Below, in pieces: positions 61,901 through 64,000 of a stretch of 64,000 nt of DNA. Origin of the DNA: Seriola aureovittata (lineage: Eukaryota > Chordata > Actinopteri > Carangiformes > Carangidae); NCBI RefSeq assembly GCF_021018895.1, contig NC_079365.1:19180001-19244000 (forward strand). Direction: 5' to 3'. The translations under genes were made by a program, and so were the position numbers. Below the pieces are notes generated by a model. The model was not told the DNA's origin and made no database searches. It worked only from the letters and a program-made list of their open reading frames with translations. Every line of letters starts with the position of its first letter. The stretch's first letter is position 1.

Positions 61901-63365
61901 ATAACTCTTCATAAATGAGCGATAATTAATGATTAAAGTGTTATTTTTATAGGCCTTATTTAATATAATGACTCAACATTAATTTAAAGGACCCAAATCT
62001 GAATTGACCCCTGTCTTGTTACCGGATTACTTCACTGAAGACATACAGATTAAAATGCATTATCACTTGTTATCCTCATAGCCAATATGTCAAGACCATG
62101 TTAGGGTCACACTTGACAATAAAATAGTTTCATTTCACCTGCACAATGCAGTCATTTTCTAGATACATTTTGAAATATGTTAATTACATTTTCCATGAAC
62201 TGGTATGATCATAATGCATAATAACTGTATGGCTTTAGTAAAGTGCTATAAAACTATTTCATGTTTGTTTTATACTGAACGAATTGTTTGGGTTTGTATT
62301 TATGTCTCTGTTTCTGTCTAAATAGAGTTTTCTATTTCCATGTACCAAAAAAGATTGTATATAAAATGTCTCAATGGAATTAAGTGTCACTGACTCTTTT
62401 CTTCAGGTACAAAAATGTTAAAATAATAAGATGCCTTGCAGTACTCCAGGGAGAACACAGAGGTGACATAAACATAAAAAAAAATGAAACGATTTAATTA
62501 AGATTTAAGATTTTGAGGTTCTGCTGTTACTTACTTAATTTGTTTTTCCCACTTGTCTCATTTTCTAACCTTTTGGTTACCTCAACACATCTCTGTGACA
62601 AAAACAATAATATTTACCTTAGGGCATTAGAGACACTGAAACATTGTCTCCTGCTTTTATAAAACATTTCACTGCCCAGAGACAAATAACCGAACGACTG
62701 AAGCTCAAAATCATTAGTGGAGACAGTATCAGTTGAAAAGCTGGTTTTGGAGATGTGAGTTTGCTGCAGGGTTATTGACAACAAACAATGTGTAAAAATA
62801 AAAAAATAAAAAAATAATTCTTACCATGTCTCTGTAGTTGGGGTAGAAAGTCTGATCAATGAGAGGGAACTTATCTGAACCCAACTTCTTCTGATTATTG
62901 ATCAGCTGGGAAAACTGGAGGAAAGAAGGAGAGCAGAGTGAATCGACAGCAAATTAATGAGGACTGAATGAGTGTAATGTGCATTATAACATGTAATACA
63001 CTACTATATATGTAAGTATAAGCATATTATCCATATAGTAATAACGACTGTCATTGTGTTCTTTCTGTAAAGAATGAAGACAACGTTTCCACTGATCTTG
63101 ATCGAAACTAAATTCAACAGCCACGGGCTCCATTAAAAACAATCTACAGTCAATAAAACACTGTGTAGGTTGTTGCACTTGTAAATGTGTTTTGCTGAAA
63201 TTGCTTACGGCCCAAGGTTTGTCACAGAGGTTGTAGATGGAGTCCAGAGAGTTGACTGAGGGGACGCCTGCATACTGCAGACCGATGATCAGGTTCCTGA
63301 AGTCCTCGTTCTGGGCCATGCTGAAAGCATGCTGACGCACCAAGACGAAGTCAGGCTTGAACGAC
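38139..63365 (-). CDS. syn2: SYN2 (synapsin II) gene-level span, 5' end off window
   Basis: Ten exons join in phase on the minus strand to give about 640 residues of a synapsin. Synapsins are neuronal phosphoproteins that coat synaptic vesicles, tether them to actin and bind ATP through an ATP-grasp-like C domain. Visible in order are most of domain C (from [18 protein letters not shown] to [13 protein letters not shown]), a Ser/Pro linker (RSPARSP), a very long Pro/Ala/Lys-rich region, and domain E ending [13 protein letters not shown]. Domains A and B and the start of C lie beyond 64,000. The SYN2 assignment rests on [12 protein letters not shown] residues and on the neighbours TIMP4 and PPARG. 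One segment ([13 protein letters not shown]) is closer to SYN1. Which teleost duplicate (a or b) this is cannot be decided. Confidence 0.95.
38293..38731 (-). other. syn2: SYN2 last intron (439 bp)
   Basis: Bounded by GTAAGA and CTTCCCAG. It contains the pyrimidine-rich tract at its 3' end. Retention would end the protein at ...HPLLK. Confidence 0.9.
38298..38400 (-). promoter_or_regulatory. syn2: Long polypyrimidine tract before the SYN2 domain E exon
   Basis: The plus strand is purine-dense (GGAAAGAGAAAGGGAGGAGA and similar) for about 100 bp, so the pre-mRNA carries a long pyrimidine tract upstream of the last acceptor. It may affect splice choice between domain E inclusion and intron retention. 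The function is inferred. Confidence 0.4.
38732..39629 (-). CDS. syn2: SYN2 exon, long Pro/Ala-rich region (898 nt)
   Basis: It encodes about 298 residues of low-complexity Pro/Ala/Lys/Ser sequence ([66 protein letters not shown]). This is the region that in mammals holds the proline-rich G/H-type domains and binds SH3 proteins. From memory it is roughly three times as long as the comparable human SYN2 section. There are many PxxP motifs and SPAK repeats, and one basophilic kinase-like site, MRRNS. The acceptor is atctttcag|GTGCACC and the donor CTGCTGAA|GTAAGA. Read into the intron, the frame stops at once (AAG TAA). Confidence 0.92.
39630..42946 (-). other. syn2: SYN2 intron (3.3 kb)
   Basis: It contains a palindromic element copy at about 41,985-42,540. 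The rest is AT-rich with no recognised exon or other feature. Confidence 0.8.
41985..42540. mobile_element. Palindromic MITE-like element, copy 3 (nearly full length)
   Basis: One half has TGCCACTCTCATGTCTGTAC, GTGAAGCTACAATCAGCAGC and GGAAACAGGGGTAAAC. The other half has the inverted counterparts GTTTCCCTCTGTTTCC, GCTGGCTGCAGCTTCACATT and TACAGCCATGAGAGTGG. The outer end reads ATCAAACTATTCC. The unpaired middle is about 150-200 bp. Confidence 0.75.
42947..43013 (-). CDS. syn2: SYN2 exon of 67 nt with a weak donor
   Basis: It encodes [20 protein letters not shown] then PQ and one base of Gly. It aligns with the SGTLKDPDSSKTPPQRPPPQ segment of mammalian SYN2. The acceptor is tatcccag|AGTGCTG. 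The donor is CAAG|GTTGTC, which departs from GTRAGT. With 22 codons plus one base the exon is not a multiple of three, so skipping it shifts the frame: exon 43,327-43,503 joined straight to 39,629 reads V-H-Q-stop. Confidence 0.8.
43014..43326 (-). other. syn2: SYN2 intron (313 bp)
   Basis: Short intron between the 177-nt and 67-nt exons. Its 3' end is pyrimidine-rich in the sense strand. Nothing else is seen. Confidence 0.85.
43327..43503 (-). CDS. syn2: SYN2 exon, end of domain C and Ser/Pro linker (177 nt)
   Basis: 59 whole codons: [20 protein letters not shown], then [20 protein letters not shown] and [19 protein letters not shown]. The first part closes the ATP-grasp domain. The RSPARSP stretch offers proline-directed phosphorylation sites, as synapsins have at this border. 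The acceptor is ctgtccag|GTTGTG and the donor CAGCAG|GTAGAA. Confidence 0.95.
43504..46264 (-). other. syn2: SYN2 intron (2.8 kb) with an unassigned C/T-rich block
   Basis: From about 44,190 to 45,570 the base composition turns C/T-rich on the plus strand, unlike the flanks, with many short open frames broken by stops. It may be a decayed retroelement, but no diagnostic motif was found. A 19-bp unit is tandemly doubled at 46,108-46,145 (TAGAGATAATACAGCATGG). Confidence 0.6.
46265..46367 (-). CDS. syn2: SYN2 exon, domain C (103 nt)
   Basis: It encodes [20 protein letters not shown] then [14 protein letters not shown], a near-identical match to vertebrate synapsins. The acceptor is tttgtgacag|GTATAAG and the donor ACTGAG|GTGAGA. 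The first base completes a split Lys codon. The segment is part of the ATP-grasp fold. Confidence 0.97.
46368..47576 (-). other. syn2: SYN2 intron (1.2 kb)
   Basis: No feature was recognised beyond its splice sites. Confidence 0.8.
47577..47651 (-). CDS. syn2: SYN2 exon, domain C (75 nt)
   Basis: It encodes (M)[19 protein letters not shown] then VAMTD, matching the synapsin [19 protein letters not shown] block. The acceptor is ttcttccag|GCGAAC and the donor GACAA|GTGAGC. The phase is consistent with both neighbours. Confidence 0.97.
47652..48069 (-). other. syn2: SYN2 intron (418 bp)
   Basis: It contains a short direct repeat, AGGTTTACACACAACAAA, at 47,863-47,880 and again at 47,884-47,901. 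The overlapping plus-strand open frame has no family resemblance. Confidence 0.8.
48070..48212 (-). CDS. syn2: SYN2 exon, domain C (143 nt)
   Basis: It encodes [40 protein letters not shown] and GTDYKAY plus two bases of Met. The [17 protein letters not shown] block is strongly conserved in the synapsin ATP-grasp core. The acceptor is tcctctgtag|GTCAAA and the donor TACAT|GTGAGT. Confidence 0.97.
48390..48905. mobile_element. Palindromic MITE-like element, copy 4, interrupted
   Basis: The left half has TGAGAAGATTGATGCCACTC, GAAGCCAGGAGACAGTTAGC and TTAGCTTAGCATAAGGAC. The right half has GTTTCCCCCTGCTTCCAGTC, CTAAACTAAGCTAATC and GGCTCTAGCTTCATACTTTC. The outer end is CCCCAAAATGTCAGACTATT. 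A foreign stretch at 48,751-48,812 splits the right half. Confidence 0.75.
48751..48812 (+). mobile_element. (GATA)n-tailed retroelement 3' fragment nested in copy 4
   Basis: GATAGATAGATAGATACTTT followed by ATTTATACCCTGGGGGAAAT. A GATA run joined to ACTTTATT...GGGGAAATTC is a familiar 3' end of a dispersed retroelement in fish genomes. The exact family is uncertain. Confidence 0.5.
50022..50084 (-). CDS. syn2: SYN2 exon, ATP-binding strand (63 nt)
   Basis: 21 codons: [20 protein letters not shown] then K. In known synapsin structures this [14 protein letters not shown] segment supplies a lysine and a glycine-rich loop to the ATP site. The acceptor is ttttacag|ATTACA and the donor GGAAAG|GTAATA. 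It is the exon just downstream of the intron that contains TIMP4. Confidence 0.97.
51470..51941 (+). promoter_or_regulatory. timp4: TIMP4 5' flank and 5' UTR (undivided)
   Basis: A run of about 15 T (51,478-51,492) is followed by TACATAAGAGGCTCCC, a weak TATA-like site near 51,529, then a purine-rich GAGAGAGAGAAAG stretch near 51,626-51,660. ATTGTAAGTTTC near 51,595 could be a leader-exon donor. The start of transcription cannot be fixed from sequence alone. Confidence 0.3.
51942..52080 (+). CDS. timp4: TIMP4 exon 1: signal peptide and N-terminal wedge
   Basis: The ATG at 51,942 (context gtcATGG) starts [20 protein letters not shown], and the signal peptide ends before [14 protein letters not shown] second ATG two codons on (51,948) is an alternative start. 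The frame is open further upstream but without an ATG within the stretch examined. The exon ends ATT G|GTAAGT, phase 1. CSC supplies the metalloproteinase-binding ridge. Confidence 0.93.
51942..60690 (+). CDS. timp4: TIMP4 gene-level span (five coding exons, 224 aa)
   Basis: Tissue inhibitor of metalloproteinases 4 is a secreted protein that blocks matrix metalloproteinases by placing the free amino group and carbonyl of its first cysteine on the catalytic zinc. The exons total 675 nt with the stop. Residues 1-29 form a signal peptide with an [12 protein letters not shown] core. The mature protein starts [17 protein letters not shown] and has 195 residues and 12 cysteines, the canonical six-disulfide set. 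Human TIMP4 has the same lengths. [20 protein letters not shown] and [10 protein letters not shown] favour TIMP4, while YRYQMGCEC and the tail DFLDMTDP look more like TIMP2. The location inside SYN2 supports TIMP4. NSS and NLS sequons are present. Confidence 0.94.
53620..54660. mobile_element. Probable dispersed repeat with (ATT)n core
   Basis: The segment ends GCAAGAGTAACTAAGGGGGC then GGGGCTT and contains GGCAAAATGCAGTTGTTGGC. Its start (AGCTTAGCAACCTCAACCAA) resembles sequence at 23,888-23,920 (AGCTTAGCGACATTAACAAG). I recall similar sequence being dispersed in fish genomes. The boundaries and family are not established. Confidence 0.35.
54507..54539 (+). repeat. (ATT)n microsatellite
   Basis: About 11 uninterrupted ATT units. 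Confidence 0.95.
55035..55083 (+). repeat. (GT)n imperfect microsatellite
   Basis: GT run with AT and GA interruptions, in TIMP4 intron 1. Confidence 0.9.
56225..56565. mobile_element. Palindromic MITE-like element, copy 5 (internally deleted)
   Basis: Starts GCAAGAGTTCAACATTGTGG and ends ATCTTCTCATCAAACTCTTG then CACTATTCCTTTAA. Inside are CCACTCTCATGTCTGTGAGG and TATGCTAAGCTAAGCTAACA. It is shorter than the copy at 42 kb. Confidence 0.7.
58573..58648 (+). repeat. (GT)n microsatellite, about 38 units
   Basis: Longest pure dinucleotide tract in the window, 340 bp before TIMP4 exon 2. Confidence 0.97.
58865..58903 (+). repeat. (TATC)n microsatellite, about 10 units
   Basis: Tetranucleotide tract that ends 84 bp before TIMP4 exon 2. 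Confidence 0.97.
58988..59085 (+). CDS. timp4: TIMP4 exon 2
   Basis: 98 nt encode (V)[18 protein letters not shown] then [21 protein letters not shown] is a TIMP signature, and NSS is a potential N-glycosylation site. The acceptor is tctggcag|TGATAAG and the donor ATCAAG|GTGAGA. The upstream intron end carries a long (GT)n and a (TATC)n tract. Confidence 0.95.
59086..59602 (+). other. timp4: TIMP4 intron 2 (517 bp)
   Basis: Bounded by GTGAGA and TTTTCAG. No internal feature was seen. Confidence 0.9.
59603..59717 (+). CDS. timp4: TIMP4 exon 3
   Basis: 115 nt encode [20 protein letters not shown] then [23 protein letters not shown] and IQYVYTP match TIMP4/TIMP2 closely. The acceptor is tgttttcag|ATGTTC and the donor CTCAG|GTATAG. 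Confidence 0.96.
59872..59893. mobile_element. Terminal fragment of the palindromic element
   Basis: TTTAAAGGAATAGTTCAACA matches the terminus of the family, and nothing more of it is seen. It lies in TIMP4 intron 3. Confidence 0.45.
59983..60107 (+). CDS. timp4: TIMP4 exon 4
   Basis: 125 nt encode (G)[18 protein letters not shown] then [20 protein letters not shown] and ECR. The GCEC pair closes the N-terminal domain and opens the C-terminal one. NLS is a second sequon. The acceptor is ccactaaacag|GGAGCA and the donor TGCAGA|GTGAGT. Confidence 0.96.
60108..60492 (+). other. timp4: TIMP4 intron 4 (385 bp)
   Basis: Bounded by GTGAGT and CTCCTCAG. No internal feature was seen. Confidence 0.9.
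60493..60690 (+). CDS. timp4: TIMP4 exon 5 (C-terminal domain and stop)
   Basis: 198 nt encode [60 protein letters not shown] and DMTDP, then TGA. It carries the last five cysteines and the WYRG motif of the TIMP C-terminal lobe. The acidic tail DFLDMTDP resembles the TIMP2 tail that contacts the proMMP-2 hemopexin domain. The acceptor is ctctcctcag|ATCAAC. Confidence 0.96.
   Translation: MNTCYTVPCASTGENECLWTDWLLDNSLNGEQARQYACIRRSDTTCSWYRGGPPPEKDFLDMTDP
60691..62824. other. TIMP4 3' UTR and rest of the SYN2 host intron
   Basis: It contains the TIMP4 3' UTR (to about 61,130 if the first AATAAA is used), a run of 11 C near 61,740 and A/T-rich low-complexity sequence near 62,790-62,816. Nothing else is recognised. 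Confidence 0.7.
61110..61115 (+). terminator. timp4: Candidate TIMP4 polyadenylation signal
   Basis: First clear AATAAA after the TIMP4 stop (context AGAGAATAAATTGAG), giving a 3' UTR near 440 nt. Another AATAAA occurs near 62,118, so a longer form is possible. Confidence 0.4.
62825..62914 (-). CDS. syn2: SYN2 exon, domain C (90 nt)
   Basis: 30 codons: [20 protein letters not shown] then [10 protein letters not shown], matching the FAQLV...KFPLIEQTYYPN block of synapsins. The acceptor is tttcctccag|TTTTCC and the donor GACATG|GTAAGA. It borders the 12.7 kb host intron on its 5' side. Confidence 0.97.
63209..63365 (-). CDS. syn2: SYN2 exon, domain C (157 nt), most 5' exon in the window
   Basis: It encodes (R)[19 protein letters not shown], then [20 protein letters not shown] and [13 protein letters not shown]. 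This is the highly conserved first half of the synapsin C domain. The acceptor is tctcacaccag|GTCGTTC and the donor TGGGCC|GTAAGC. The preceding exons are to the right of base 64,000. Confidence 0.97.
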
Positions 63366-64000
63366 CTGGTGTGAGAAATGAAATGAAGTTGAATTAAGAA
63401 TGAATTCATATTTCTAGATCGTTTTACTGTGTTTGGCTGACATACAGCATTCCCCTGTCTGGTTTTATTTTCTGTTAGTTAAAAACAGACATTTTTGGAC
63501 GGCAGATGTCACTGGCCTGTAGATGCGCAGATTAAAGTGAAACATTAAACACAGGTCATGCTACAGATTAAAAACCCACAAAGCCACAAATGAAAGGTAG
63601 TGTATTTTTCTGTGGATGCTCTGGCAGTGAGAAAATAGTCCCACAAGTCTGGCTGGAACATAAATGACTAAAATTGTACATGTGAAAAAAGACAATGCAG
63701 TGGCCATGTCTCTCGCCTTGGAATAGATTCTCATGTGTGAAGGATTCTTAAAAACAAGTCACATTAGAGACAACTTTACTTTGCTTAAATGCTAAACACA
63801 TGAATCTGATGGTAAATGAAGCCTGAATTTGTGTTATATTTCTTTTCTCGTTACTCTCGTTCTCATAACTATTTAAATCATATGACTTTATAAGATTTAA
63901 TTTTACACACGTCACTGAGTCAGAGGTAAATCTATAACACAAATAGTATCATTTAAAAAGGACATTTAATAAACATGTGTAACCTGCATGTTTCAAACCA
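63366..64000 (-). other. syn2: SYN2 intron upstream of the SFKPDF exon, partial
   Basis: AT-rich sequence running off the right edge. No exon was recognised; the A, B and early C domain exons must lie beyond. Confidence 0.8.

Larger units (their letters stand above)
50085..62824 (-). other. syn2: SYN2 host intron (12.7 kb) containing TIMP4
   Basis: This intron separates the TFYPNYRDM exon from the [18 protein letters not shown] exon and contains all five TIMP4 exons on the opposite strand. A TIMP gene inside a synapsin intron is known for SYN1/TIMP1, SYN2/TIMP4, SYN3/TIMP3 and in Drosophila. Outside TIMP4 it holds microsatellites and repeats listed separately. Confidence 0.95.

Overview
The window is a stretch of vertebrate nuclear DNA, most likely from a percomorph teleost. 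Every gene is split into short exons with GT/AG borders. Introns are kilobases long and rich in CA/GT microsatellites and in degenerate elements typical of fish genomes. Three genes are recognised from their reconstructed protein sequence, in the order and orientation known from vertebrates: SYN2 and PPARG read on the minus strand, and TIMP4 reads on the plus strand inside a SYN2 intron.

PPARG (left, minus strand). Four coding exons lie between 12,724 and 2,973. They encode the A/B region, both zinc fingers and the hinge up to residue 266, counted from the conserved MVDT start. The ligand-binding-domain exons are beyond the left edge. A 17.2 kb region (12,730-29,962) separates the MVDT exon from a possible alternative first exon at 29,963-30,014. 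That exon has a consensus donor and would join in frame to give a different N-terminus. A CpG-enriched block at 30.5-30.9 kb is a second candidate promoter or first exon.

Intergenic (about 30.9-36.3 kb). No gene is recognised here; it holds microsatellites and a palindromic-element fragment.

SYN2 (36.3 kb to beyond the right edge, minus strand). Ten exons cover most of the ATP-grasp-like C domain, an unusually long 898-nt Pro/Ala-rich exon, and the conserved C-terminal E domain with its stop at 38,139. The first exon or exons (domains A and B and the start of C) are beyond 64,000. A 12.7 kb intron (50,085-62,824) contains the whole of TIMP4.

TIMP4 (51,942-60,690, plus strand). Five coding exons give 224 residues: a 29-residue signal peptide and a 195-residue mature inhibitor with the N-terminal CSC and 12 cysteines.

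The three genes do not form a pathway. SYN2 is a synaptic-vesicle phosphoprotein, TIMP4 a secreted metalloproteinase inhibitor and PPARG a nuclear receptor of adipocyte and lipid biology. What joins them is conserved synteny and the ancient synapsin-TIMP nesting. No rRNA gene, intact tRNA gene, CRISPR array or prokaryotic feature was seen. The most interesting leads are the alternative PPARG N-terminal exon, a near-perfect 107-bp hairpin at 2,139-2,245, and the SYN2 3' exon architecture, where skipping a 67-nt exon or retaining the last intron gives an immediate stop and loss of domain E.
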